Assembly: GCA_030770545.1 (NCBI GenBank)
Contig: CM061098.1
Span: forward strand, 6,776,001 to 6,840,000
Direction: 5' to 3'
DNA: 64,000 nucleotides
Origin: Macropodus opercularis
Lineage: Eukaryota > Chordata > Actinopteri > Anabantiformes > Osphronemidae
Shown here: piece by piece, positions 11,468 to 24,060 of the stretch
How the letters are laid out: every line of letters begins with the position of its first letter
How positions within the stretch are numbered: the stretch's first letter is position 1
Notes under the pieces: generated by a model
The model's database searches: none
The model's input: the letters and a program-made list of their open reading frames with translations, nothing else
Told to the model about the DNA's origin: nothing
Made by a program: the position numbers and the translations under genes

Positions 11468-13499
11468 ATGCTTCTCGTCCTCTCTCTCTCGCTCTCCCCT
11501 TCATTCCCTCATTGAAACAGATGGCGTTTTATGCTGGGCACAATCAGGACTATTCAGCGTCAGGCTGGGCAGGCCCTCCCCACCTGCGCTCAGCCCAATC
11601 ACAACCTAATGAACACATTGGGAACAGTCTGTTCCAAATTACTCCCAGTTGGAGCCAGGGCCACAGGTAACCCCCCTTGCCATCACACTCTGCCTCTTCC
11701 CCTCCACCTCACCTCCTTTGCAAGAGTCTCCTTGCCCGCCGCCTGAACAGATTGGCTCCAGTGCTCAGACCCTCAACTCTGACTCCTAATGAAATCAAGA
11801 TTCGTATCTGTGTGCTGTCAGCATTCCAGCACAGCTCAGAGAGGCTGCGTGTGCAGGCGTATACGTTACATGTGGGTAGATATGGATTGACAGCTAACGT
11901 GTTTATGTGTTGGAGCTGAATTGGTTATATCTGATAGGTCTCTGACGGCTGCTTTTCCATATGTGTTTGAAAGTCTGTGCTTTTACTATTAATTGTACCA
12001 CACACCTGTGTGCACACACACGAAGGATCAATACCCCTGTAAACACCGTGGCGTTAACTAGATTAGATGACTTGTCAGCACGTTTCCAGTGTATCAAAGG
12101 ACACTATTTATGTATTTATGTGTGTGCTCGTAGCTCCATGCAAGCTGTCACAACATATATGTTGTGTACGTTCATGTTTTATTCATGTACTCACCTGCAC
12201 ATATGGAACAGTATACCTCTCTCTTTACCTTTCGGCGCATGTGTGGGCCGACTGGAGGCAGCTGTATATCGTAAGCAGTTGACACCAGAAGTGTGCTGTA
12301 GCCAACACCCTCCAACAACCCCGGGGACAAAAGAACGAAACCGGGGCGCCTGCCTCGTCATGTCCCATCATTTGCTAGAGGACCTCAGAAACCACAGGCC
12401 AACCACTGGCCCCCACGTGGGTGTCCATCACTGGATGTGACAGGAGCGCTGCCTTCCTGACTGCCCTTTTTCACTGTCCCTCTGGCTGATCTGCACCTCA
12501 ATTGGCCCTGCACCGGTGGGTGATGCCTTCTCCTTCTGCCGCATGTCAAAAAGAGCCAGGAGCCACAGAGGAAGTGCAAATATCCTCAAATGGCCTTGAT
12601 CCAGATGGATGCGTTCATGACAATAGGCTCTCGTGCCTGTGGTTAAGGTTTTTGTCAGTGAGAAACGCAGAGGCCACCACAATAACACAGCAAAATTATG
12701 CATGCAGGCCAAGTACCATTGACATGTTAAAGAGCACTGCCAGTTGCAATGATAATTAAGTTAGCTCATTCTAAGGAAGAGAGCTTCTTTCTCTCAAATG
12801 TATTTAAGGACACTTGGGGCACATAAGGCAGGTTTAAAGACAATAGATAGGAGGAGAAATCATGGATTTGCTTAACATAGGCCCATGCAGAACAACTCTG
12901 GGTGAATGCTGCTTGATGGGCCTTTGAAGGCGGCTATGGATTTTATGGATTCAGTCAAGGAACTGACCTCTTCTGCAAAGACTGTGATGATGTTACCTTG
13001 TGTAATATCAAACTTGTCATAGGTGAACACTGACCTGTTCAAGCGAACCATAACATCACTGCATCCCCCTCTGATCACTTGATGTTTGGTTACGTCAGGG
13101 GGTGTCTGGTCTCCCTCAGCTTCTATAGGGTCTCACTGAGAGTGGCCACTTTGTGTACAGCTGGGGTGTGTTTGGCCAGTAACACAAAACCAGGAAACCT
13201 TTGAAACTGAACCAACGTCTCTTCAGGAAAAGGTTGGAAGTTCACTCTTATTTGGAGACTCCAAAGTCCTGGACACACTGGGGCAGGTCACGGACTCCGA
13301 AAGCCGCCTTCCTCCCTGCATCCACGCAGCTGTAGGTTGAACGTAGAGAAATAATTTGAGCCTCATTCTCATTCCAACGGTCATTTGAAAAACTTTATTA
13401 TTATTCCGTCCCGGCAAGCTCATTGAGAATAGGTCAACAAAATGACCTGGTGAGTACCTGGTTCCTTCCACGCTGATACCCATGCAGGACCTGTGGCTG
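11468..13499. other. Intergenic, no gene seen
   Basis: No believable ORF. The sequence 11510-11680 is repeat-free with an ACAAT core and a CCCAATC CCAAT-type box, and could be a short regulatory element, but nothing decisive is visible. Confidence 0.45.
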
Positions 13500-13830
13500 T
13501 GCTGCCATGCTAATTTTTATATTTCCGCTAAATGCTGCCAATCTGCCACTGCAGACGGGCGCTGAGTGAAAAGGTTTTAAAATGCGACTCCAGCACTTTC
13601 AATGCAGGTCCTCTGTGTTAACAAGATGGTAGTTAATGGTTCTGCTTTTATGGCAGCGGTCACATGTATAATTAAGCTGCTGTTGTATTTGTCATAAAAA
13701 TCCCTGGGGGTGCAGGAAATGTTGCAGGAGCCATTTTTACTTTGAGCAGTGGAAAATTAAAACCGTCAAACCTCACAATGTTGTTTTGACATCATTCCAA
13801 TGTTTATGGATTTTCCTGTGTGTGGTTGAG
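13500..13830. promoter_or_regulatory. Candidate conserved noncoding element
   Basis: About 330 bp free of simple repeats. Motifs include TAATTAAG near 13671, GTTAATGG near 13633 and an ACAATGTTGTTTTG SOX-type pair near 13776. The composition and motif packing resemble vertebrate developmental enhancers. Confidence 0.3.
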
Positions 13831-15502
13831 GTTTTCGTATTAAAAAACATTTAACAGTCTCACCTTGTGTTTGTTGGGGGAACAAAGGTTGCAATGTTTG
13901 CACAATGTAGATTGTCCCTTCTGGGAGGTCTTGCCTCCGGTGCTACTTGTGTAGAAACATGGTGTATGTCTGCCATTAATGGATGTGTAGCGGTTACCTG
14001 CATGGTTCCTTAATTATACAGTCCATGTGTTTGATCCATGTATTGGTCAAGCATTTATAACTCCATCATACGAGGGGATTTGCTTCAGTAGCACGCAACC
14101 GGTATGGCTTGGAGATGGGGGGGCACTGCTATTGAAAGCGGTTTCTCAAAGCTGCACTGATAACCTCTTGCCCTACATATTAGCAGATCTCGAGCAGATG
14201 TGTTTTCATGCACACAAGAACACAGACACTGAGCTTTAAGTGGCCTCTCCAGGATTATGTTGTTGTGAATCATGCAGTTCGTGGCTGCAGCCGTCCGATC
14301 GGTTTCAAACAATCGCTGTGACGGCGCAGATTTCCTGACTAGGGTTTCGTTTCCTCGTTTTGGAGACAACCAGAGCCGTATTAGGAGTGAATCACTTAGC
14401 AGGATTACGGAAACTTTATGTAGCAGCTTGTCTGCAGAATGACATTCACCACAGAGGAGGCTTAGATAGGCTGATGTCTGCTTTACTGGCACGACCCCAG
14501 CGATATCTATGGAGATGAGTTGGGTGTCATAGACCTGGTGTCACCTCCACAACACCACCTCTCTGCCACGGTGATGACTCGGTATCTATGCTAATATGGG
14601 GATCAGTAGGATAGAAAGTACATCTGGCTTGTGCTTTTGCTTTATCTTATCACTTCTTTTACACTGATCCCTTGCTGCACTGCATCACCGCATACATGCC
14701 GTGCTGCACGCATTAAAGGAGCACAGCCCGTTCTCACTCTTACTCTATCTCTCACCTTCACACGTCGCCTTTTTTTCATATTTCTGTTTCTTTATTGCTT
14801 CACTGCATCAGCTAATGTGACGCGATCACCCACTGCTTCCTAATATAATGTGCTAGACCTGGGATTGAAATTACAAGATCTAAATTAGACCTACCCAGTT
14901 TATTTCTGAGCTGTGAATCCGTAGCAACATAGACACGCTTCAGCTGCATCCACTGTTATAAGTTTAACATTTCAAAACAAACAATCAATCGTATGCAGTT
15001 GTTATGTCATCCACTTCAATCTTTGGTCAAAAATGGGTGCGCCCAGACAGTAAATCCTGTCTGACTTAACTAACCCCCCCTTATGCCGCCTCATCCCTCT
15101 TAGCCTCTTTGTCTCCATCACCCCCCACCCCGTCTCCACCCCTCATCCCTGGCATGATTATTTCTTATCATGTATTTATTTGTTTAATCCACCCCTCCCC
15201 CTCACAACACTTGGCGCCCCTCTCCCTATGCATGAGATGCCTGTCTGGCAGTGAGGTCCCCTATACCGCCCCACCTCCCCCTGCTTGTCCATATCCAGTC
15301 TGCATCCCATCCCCACTGAGCTCCAGCCCAGCCACAATGGCCGGATGTTGCTTCCAGAGCCTCGTAGCTACATTCGGGGGGAAGCGACCCCCCATCCTCA
15401 CCATCCCCACATCCCTCCCACTTGCATGTGGCCACTACTAGCCAGCCTCCATGCAGCCTATAAATAATGGATGCATTAGCATGCATGAATATCTTTTTGG
15501 AA
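13831..15502. other. Intergenic, no gene seen
   Basis: Intergenic sequence becoming C-rich from about 15060 to 15440, where overlapping ORFs on both strands are proline-rich artefacts of base composition. Confidence 0.5.
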
Positions 15503-15516
15503 GGGGGGGGGGGGGG
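15503..15516 (+). repeat. G14 homopolymer
   Basis: Run of 14 G immediately before the SINE-like relic. Confidence 0.9.
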
Positions 15517-15540
15517 TGCCTTAATTCATTATTAATCCCC

Positions 15541-15670
15541 TTCAAGGCAAACTGGGCCGTGGCTCTGGTAGAGCTGGGGCTCTGCTAAACCCCGATTTTG
15601 GGACTTCACTGAGCTCTTACTCCCAAAATAGGTGACCAGCTCCACCCACTGAGCCACCCCTAGCCCCCTC
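15541..15670 (-). mobile_element. tRNA-headed SINE-like relic
   Basis: Read on the minus strand, TGGCTCAGTGG (15647-15657) fits the pol III A box. About 48 bases later GTGAAGTCCCA (about 15599-15609) resembles a decayed B box (GTTCGAGTCCCA). The spacing is close to that in tRNAs, and the preceding GGTGGCTCAGTGGGTGGAGC pattern is typical of fish SINE heads. No clear tail, target-site duplication or second copy was found in the window. An old inactive copy is most likely. Confidence 0.45.
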
Positions 15671-18120
15671 TTTATCAAAACTCCTCCTTCTGCCACCTCA
15701 ATCTCTACTAAAACACATCTGGAGAGTGGGGTAATCTGTCATTTTAGGGTGGGGGTTGAGGATAAATTGTGATTCTGGGCTGATCATCTCTAAAAACATC
15801 CTGTCAGTTGGTTGAGGTGCATATAACTCATCGTATACTTCATCCAGATGTTCAGGTTGCACGTCCTTGCCATTGCAGAGGCGGAGGGGTGTTTCTGTTT
15901 GAAGCTGAGTAGTTACAGAACTCCTAACTTTGAAGCTGCCATGAGTGAAATTTGCTTCGAGAGCAAGGTTTAGCTGAGGAAGAGCGGAAGTTGAGGTGGG
16001 GGATGTACGGTGGAGGGGCCAGGAGGGTGGGCTGACATCAAAAATGCGTAGAAACCTAGTTAGACAGTATTAAGTCGTGTGGGTGGTTTGCAGGAATTAT
16101 GTATTATTTTTAAACCTGGAACACTATATGCACTATTGAGGATATTAGATCAAATACATGGGTTATAGGTTAAGCACATGTGTTTCAAGGAGATAAATTC
16201 GTGTACAGCGAATTAACAACGCGTGTGGTTTTGATTGTGAGTGCGTTTGTTGGTGTGCCAGTGAGTGTTTATAAGCAGCGCAGAAAATGTGTATTGCTGA
16301 GTGTACCTGTCCGACGCACCGCGTGCTCTGCTGTGCACCATCCACCCGTCTTCCACCACTAGGTCGCACTGCCTCCTTCGCAGCCTCCCCTCCTGCCTGC
16401 CACAGCCTTTTGACTGATCCAGCCAATCATCAACCTTTGTAATAGAGTCACATCAGTGCATCATCCTATCAAAAAATCCAACACTACACACATAAACATA
16501 TACTTGTGCAAAGGCTATATGCATCTGCTCAGTCCTACACGTTCTGGATATCTGCCTGCTTACAGTCATATTAATACAATGTACATAATCCTGTTTGTTT
16601 GACGTGCCGCAGCATATAAATATAAATAATCCGCATAATAAACTCAGATACAGCTTATTATCCTCGTAGAGCAGCATCTGTATTTTTTGCAGAGTATTAA
16701 TAAAGTATATTAATTAATACCCAAAAATAAAATAAAAAATACTGGACTTTTAAAAGAAGTTTTTAAGTGTTTTATAATCATTATATGAAATCTTAGTTAA
16801 AAGCCAAACATTTATTTGAAACCCCCCCAGAACAGGTAAAAACAAGGGGGGATTTATTTGTTGAAGAATTTACTTTTAAGCTCAACAAATCCAAATATTT
16901 ACAGTATCTGGGGGTTTTTATGCTGAACTAACATTGACCAAACAGTGTAGTCCACAAAGCGTAAATGTTTCCAGAATAAACAGAAAGGGGGCAGAAATCA
17001 CTGATATCCAAAGTATTTTTATAAAATATTTACCAGTGTTTCACCACCAGAGAAGAATTTAATTAGTATTTTATTCTTTAAAGCCTATCTGCAGTGAGCA
17101 TTTAACACAGAGGGATTGTTAGCCTTCCCCCGGAGACGGAATATTCACTTTTGAATTGACCGATCTTTTATACCAGTAATGTGGTGCACAGAGGGGCCGC
17201 TGGGTTTCCTCCTGCTGTCTGTCAGGCAGGACGGTGGCAGCAGGGGTTGTTTTGTTGACACAGGGAGGACCTGGTTTCTGGAATGTTCTCAGCTAAATGT
17301 TTGGATCTCAGGTCTTCGGCACGAGGCTGGGGTCTGGTTGTGTGCTGGAGGCACCACACTGTGCCTCTGAACTTCACTCAACCCCTTAAATTCCTCTTCC
17401 TGGGCAGGAAATTGAAATATTGTGCAGTATTGGCATGCTGATGGTCATCTATCACAGGGGCCTGCGAGGAGACGGGAGTAAGAAGAGACTCTCTGTAGAT
17501 CAGAGATGGGCTGCTGGGCGCGGGTTCAAAGGTAAAGAGGAGTAACCTGGGCGAGGAAAGAGGATAGTGCTGTTGGCAGGAGTCGACTCTTTAAGCAGCT
17601 TTCATCACCTACCGTGTTCAGTGTGCCTACCATGCCAGAGAGACGGGTCCCCTCCAGGCACCCACAGCACAAAACGTGTGTCCTCATTATGACTATGTTC
17701 AGTGTGTGTCGGTGGTCGTATAGACGTCTCAAAGCAACGAGTGGTTTGGACAAATAGTCCCAAATAGAAGTAATGCTCTTAAAACAGCAATAAACATCAA
17801 TGTAGGCGGGTTATTGAAATGATTTTAATGTGACATCAACAACAGGTGTTCCATGACATAGTGATAAGCCCCAGCCCCAGCGTTTGATGCTTTACTTGTG
17901 TACTCTGGCTGCATCCTGACCTGTTGTGATGCTTAGTTCATGTCTAGACAGCGAAAGTGATGATGCTGCCTTCACTGTTGCATAATCGTGGCCGTAAATG
18001 CGCACAGCGAACCAGGAAATGAAACTCGCCGGCGCATCACGGGGGGGTAGGATGATGTAGATGTGACTGGTTATATAAATGTATAGGGCACAGTTGGAAT
18101 GAGCCAGATGGGATGATGTT
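15671..18120. other. Intergenic, no gene seen
   Basis: Intergenic sequence, strongly AT-rich from 16600 to 17100. No domain-bearing ORF and no tRNA or element termini were seen. Confidence 0.5.
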
Positions 18121-19030
18121 TGTCATTTTAAAGGCGCGTATTTCTTGCCTGCGTCTGGAAATGTCGCTCTACCGTGACCTTGTGAACTTGCCTTGCGCGT
18201 GACCTCGAAAATTCCCTCTGCCGACTCTCAGAACACCCCTCCACATCCCTGGGCTCGTTTGGACAGGCTTTTGCCCAGGCAGGAAGTGACATCAACGGGT
18301 ACAAACTAAAAATATGTCGCAGGACGGACTGTCTAAGATGTCCAGGAACGGTGTTTGTTAAGGAGGATGCCTCGCACCGGTCCACAAAGTGATGCTCACT
18401 GAAGGATGCAGGAGTGCGCCACACAGGCGAGACAGACAGACGCAGTGGAAGCTGAGTGAGTCCAGCCCGGACTGAGCGTCTTAACGCCGTCACTTCCATT
18501 CATGCAAGTTGAAAAATGGTGCCATACTTTGCTCCTCTCAGAAGCCGCTGACGCAGCGCGTAACACAGACGACAAGACTTTTGTTTATGAGCGGATTGTG
18601 TCGGTGTCGCACTATGAGACAGGGCGAGGAACGTGGTGCGACGAAACAGAAGACACCTCTGTTTGCACTTGAATGGCAGGTGCAGGGAGGAGGAGAGAGA
18701 TCCGCGCGGTTTAGTCGCTGCACGGCGCGTTTGCACAAAACCCGGGCAGATTGTTTAAATGCTAGACTGTAATGTTACAACAATAACAGCAAGCGGCTGG
18801 GATGAAGTTTACCAAGTTGGATGAGAGTCGCGTAGCTCTGTAAGCGTCCTCTCAGCACATGAATGGCGTCTATTTTTATCCTCGCAGTGCGTGCCCGTGT
18901 CTTCCTCACCAGGGAAGCTCCGACGAACCCCGCCGTGCGCACAGGCTGAGAGTGGCGCAGTCACGTGTTGTCTGCTATTATCCTCCCTCACGTCAGGTGC
19001 AGCCTACCGCTGCGTCCAGGCAGCGCCGGC
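18121..19030. promoter_or_regulatory. Orphan CpG-rich block
   Basis: About 40 CpG dinucleotides can be counted by eye between 18121 and 18750, and CpG-rich sequence continues to about 19030, against a CpG-poor surround. Overlapping short ORFs on both strands look like composition effects. In fish such islands usually mark promoters or hypomethylated enhancers; no recognised gene adjoins it. It could be a noncoding RNA promoter. Confidence 0.4.
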
Positions 19031-19929
19031 TGAAAATGGAAAAAAAGTGTAGGACTATTAAAACTTGGCGAAGTTTGTAAGCGAAAACCACAACATACAA
19101 CAGTCTTGAGGTAAAGAAAAAACATTTAAATATTTGCATTATAAACATAAATCTCTAAGCTCACACTGGCGCTAAAGTCTCAGTAGAGATATTATATCTG
19201 ATGTCTCATAACAAATGTCGGTCACAGACAGATGGATGTGATTTGTTGAGGATGAGACGAGTGACGTCAGCTTGTCTTACACCTATAATTGTTCATATAC
19301 ATTACACATACACACGCTGTTGATGTTTGGTAAAAACAAAGCAAAATAGCTGATGTTGTCTTGGTTGTGCATTTGAAATGACCGGTTTACTAAGTGCAAA
19401 CCCTTTGTTATTGTCAATATAATCCAGCTGTGCTGCTGACTCCTGTATCAGTGAGTGGCTTTAAGTCTCAGTTTGTCCGGGGTGTGGGTGTACAGCACAC
19501 AGCGACTCTGTTTTATTTCCAGTGGCACTAACCGTTTTGGACGTGGGCTCCTCAGATTTTCACATCCACAAATTGTCCTATTGTGGGATTGTCGTCCAAA
19601 GTTAAAAGCTCATAGAACTTATAAACTGAATTCAAGACCTAGTGGGAGTAAAAGTGAGTTTTCTGCACTATGAATTAATGCTTGAGCTATAAATAGTGCT
19701 ACTACAGCATATGTCTGGCACGTGTGTGCAGCAGCCTATGGGATTACTGGTGTATATAACGCGCACTGCTGTTGTCTGCCTGTCTGTAGCGATAGCTTCA
19801 TTATTCATGGTTGCGTGTAGACAGCAGTGCTTAATCTCAGGGTTTAATGGGGCAGTCTGTGACTCTGGAAGTAAACACTCGTGCTCGGTCAGCTTTATCA
19901 GGCCCTTGCTGGGGAATGGAGAGGCACCA

Positions 19930-19931
<2 letters not shown>
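19031..19931. other. Intergenic with a perfect CRE
   Basis: AT-rich sequence following the CpG block. TGACGTCA, the palindromic cAMP response element, lies at 19262-19269. Otherwise nothing is recognised. Confidence 0.45.

Positions 19932-19972
<41 letters not shown>
19932..19972. repeat. (AG)20 microsatellite
   Basis: Uninterrupted AG run of about 40 bp. It creates the RERERE/SLSLSL ORFs on the two strands. Confidence 0.95.
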
Positions 19973-19974
<2 letters not shown>

Positions 19975-22900
19975 GCTGAGCTGAGCCTCAGGGTGGCAAC
20001 AGCAGCTAAACCCCCCAGTCCAATAGTAATTAGCCAGACTGGACCAGGGAGCTGGGCCATATATTGTCTGTGGTGAAAGGGAGTGGGGCAGGGGGTCTAT
20101 TGGCACTCGACAGGTGCAGTGGGAGGATGGCGTCAGGACTTGAGGGAATCGAAACCAGAGATGAGGCCAAATGACAGCGTCTCTGGCTTCTGGGGTCAGA
20201 CGCTCTCTTTCACCCCTGAAGGCTCCGCAGCGCCTCTTCCTGCCCCGACCCTATCTTCCTGAATGTACGTGCATTAGTGCACGTGTGGACGGTTATCGTT
20301 GTGTGTGTACAGGCACGTGAACTCCGGTGTGTGTGCAAGACAGTTATTGGTGTGCGACACCAGGGTTAAAAGATCAGTAGGGCGTGTTTTGCGTCGCTGT
20401 AATCATCTGTCTTACTTCATCTGGCTCACGGAGAACACTGAGAACACTTTTTGTTTAAACACCCATGTGTCCGCTACTGTTACAGGACACGCCATGAACC
20501 TTTGACCACTCGGTTGTAACAGGGGTGGTTAAAACCCCTCCGTAATGTGCTTTGACATGTTTTCGATGCCAAGAGATTCTGCTGTGTAATTAAGATGAGG
20601 AAGAGTCTGGAATCTGCTGTAAAGAGGACACACACGAGTCATTGTAGCAACCGTTAGAGGGAGGAAAGGCATTGCTGACCATGTCATGTTTTTTTCTTGC
20701 TTCCTGGCGGTTCTGCTTGAACTCAGTAATCCTAGTTACAACCATTACAAATCCTGCTGTCTTGACTTGAGACCCCAGACAGGAGACAGGCTCTGCAACT
20801 TGGTTTCATTTAGCATTCCTCTGGGCTTTACGGGCAGGTGTTTAACATTACAGCCAGGATATTTATTGGCAACTTTAAAGGCAACTATTTTGCTTACCTC
20901 TCAATTAGCCACACAGACGTACAATGTGTGCACAAGCGCACGCCCGCGCACACGTACGCGCACGCAAAACCTGACATACGAGGGTGTCCCACGCAACAAT
21001 CTAAGACTGACAGTCTGGTTGCCTAATGGAGCATATTCTCACTTCTTTCACCAACTCTGTCACACACTTTATGGCTTTGGAGACACAGATGGACACCCCT
21101 TGAATCTACCCATGACCCGTGACCGTCTTTATCTCGCTGCATGCTCTCTCCTTTGCCTTCACCCATTATGCCAGGTCAGTGTATGATGTGGGCTAGAAAC
21201 AGGGTTAGAGGCATGATGGGGTGTGTGGCTTGTAATTACTGAAGCTGGTGGCTGTGATGTGCAATTCAGAAATCAAGGTGCAGCCTGGAGACTCTGTCGG
21301 CCTCACTGCTGCCCTCTGCTACTTGATTGCTGGCAGCTGGGTGAGTCAGGTCAAGTGGCAGGCTGAGAAACGCCAAATCCCTGATAAAGCACAGAGCCCC
21401 CAAAAAGCCACGAAGCTCCAGTAATGAGGAAAGAGACGGGTTTAGAGTGTGGGCATGCTTAGCGGGCAGGCAGCAGCCAGCGGTAACGCTTTCTCCCTCT
21501 TCTTGTTGTGTCTGTGTGTGAGAAGAGAGGAGAGGTGAAGGTGTTTGTATATTTGACTTTCTAATCCTGGATTTAGAAGGATCCGCCAAACTCCAGCACT
21601 ACAGACATGCATGTACAGCCCCGTACACCTTAAACCGTCCCAGGTCAACGTCAGACATGAATCATAAACCTCCCGCCTGTGCATGTTGTGTTTTCCCAGG
21701 AAAATCATTGTGATTTCTGCTCACAAAGAGCAAAACAGTTCCTTGTATGCATGGCAGTTTGAACTAGAATGATTCTGGAGCTGTTGTAGCAGTTAAGCAC
21801 ATTCCTAGTTTTGTGGAGGCTATTATGCATCTTAATCACCCCCTCAGATTTTATAACCTCCCCAAGCCTTAGTGTGTGGCTAGAGGGGGCCACATGTAGA
21901 CGGAGACCAGGAAATAATGGCACGGCTAGGACTTCCCCTCATGCAAACTAAACGCCGCTAACTGTACAGTAAAATCTCTTTACATAGAAAGGAAAAGTAA
22001 ATAATGAGGCTTTTTAAAGAAACATTCTTATAAGATTTATTTAACATGTTAGTGGTAGTTTTAAAATTTAAATGTTCAAGTTTATACATGAGAAATATGT
22101 ATCAGGGTGTTTGTTGTTTTATCTGTCCTGATAAGACAAGTACATATTCATTAGTGAGCACTGTGATCAATGTGAGGCCTCACGCAACAGTGAGCAGCAG
22201 AGGGAAATAGACCCAGACTGGATGATGGAGCAAATTAGACTCCTGTGCTTCCCTGCTTCCATCCATCACTCCTTCCTTAGCTGCTCCCAGGGCACGGAGC
22301 TAAAGACAGAGAGGTATGATTACGCTGGATGGATGTGTTTTTGTTACAAGGTTCTTGTTGTGTATGGACCCTCGGCTTCGTAGTCAAAGCTGTCCTTCAG
22401 CCTCTTCCTCGTAGATCCAGTGTTTGTGAAGTGGCTGCTCTAACTGATGGGTTAGTTACAGTTAACTCAGACACAAACGGACCCAGTGCGCTGTGATGGA
22501 CGACACACTGTCACACCGGGTTTGATGGCATCGTTTACCCAGGTCACAGCCACGCTTGCCGTTTAGCAGGGTGGGAATGGGGTGGTGCATAGACAGTCGT
22601 GGCTTGTTTACCCTGCGCCTGATGGCCCCCTGCCAGCAGCTACAGCAATTATCACCTTGGAGGAATGTGGGACCCTTGTGTTAAATTCCCTTTGACCCCC
22701 CTGTTGGAGGAGGTCAATAGGTGGGCGCTCTCTACAGGGGGCATGCAGTCAGTGGGTGCAGGGTTGGGGACTGTGTGTGTTTGTGTGTGCACTGGTCCCA
22801 GGAGCAACCAACCACTGCCTGCAGACCCCCAGCAGGGCAAACAAGATTTGCATGGTGTGTTTACAATGTAAATTGGTTTCTAAAGATCTCAATTTCCACC

Positions 22901-24060
22901 AAAGGTGGTCTGGGATCATATGTGTGATGTGGGTTTAATGCACATGAGTTATGTATGTACTTTTAGCTAACTGTACCTTTCTACTAGGGTTCGTTTCACT
23001 ATTACATGTAGGAGGCGTCAGTAAATTAGCCCAACCGCTGGCACACTTTGAAGACGTTAGCATTTGTGATTTTAATGTGTGTGTTTGTCTCAAGCTGTTT
23101 TTAGTGCGCTAGTGTAAATTACAAGTTTACAAGTCGGCGTAGTGCACCGTGGAGGGTGGCTGTTAATGTGCGTGTGTGTGGTGAGAGAGAATAAACATTA
23201 ACAAAACACAGCGTGTGTGTTCTGTCTGATGCGTTTTAGGAATAGACGCGAACATTTGACATGTTTGGGCTCAGGCGTCTACCCAGAGACACCCCCCATC
23301 TTCCTGGGCCTCATATCAAATGTCTTTGTGAGTGTGAAGTACTTTAGAGAGTATCGCGTGTCTTGTAGGGTCTAACGATACCATGGCAATCAATTGTGTA
23401 AGGTGTTGCCTTTTTTCTCATGTGATTTATGCGCCAGGTTTACGCATTTTTGTGTCGTTTTTTACAGGACCTGTATCGTGGCTGCTGGCTGCTGTTATGA
23501 GGTACGAGACTGAACACACACGCTTTAATATCTAGAATTAGATATTGGTATCTGATGGAAGATGCAGTGTGTGTGAAGTGCACAATGTACGTCACCTCTG
23601 GAAACGTCCTGGCGATTTTAACCTCCGTTAACCCCGAGCGGTCTGTCTTAAGCTGTGCATTGATCAGCTCCTCCTTGAAGGCGACCAACCTTGACATGGG
23701 AGTGCCTTTACGCGATGTGACAAACCAAGGTATCCCCGCAGCGTCATCAGATCACCTCGCCACTTCCAATTAGCGGTCATCCCAGACCTTTATTCGCCTT
23801 ATTGGCTGGACTGAAGAGCAGCAGTGGGCCAGACCAGCGGCCTAGCCCTGTCCCAAAGGTCTAACACTCTCATCATTTATTTATCCACACACAAGCAGAC
23901 ACAACAACACACACCCAGCCTGTAGCAGGACCAGCAGCTGCCAGCTACAAGAGGGTATAGACCAGAGTCAGGGTGGAGTAAAATGGAAAAGGAGGGGCCC
24001 CGACTCTGCCAACACACACAAGCTCGACCTGCTCATCATCTCAACCTTGTTGTGAGGAGT
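19973..24060. other. Intergenic, no gene seen
   Basis: The 166-codon ORF at 20686-21186 has no recognisable domain. A CTCF-like core on the minus strand lies at 21309-21322 (GTAGCAGAGGGCAG, 12 of 14 consensus positions). An RFX-like half-site CCATGGCAAT lies at 23381-23390. Confidence 0.45.

Noticed and set aside
19696..20106. Overlapping ORFs with RERERE and SLSLSL runs
   Set aside because: Produced by the (AG)n microsatellite on both strands.
20686..21186. 166-codon plus-strand ORF
   Set aside because: Residue composition and a CA/CG-rich RTRTRTQ stretch indicate translated repeat sequence.
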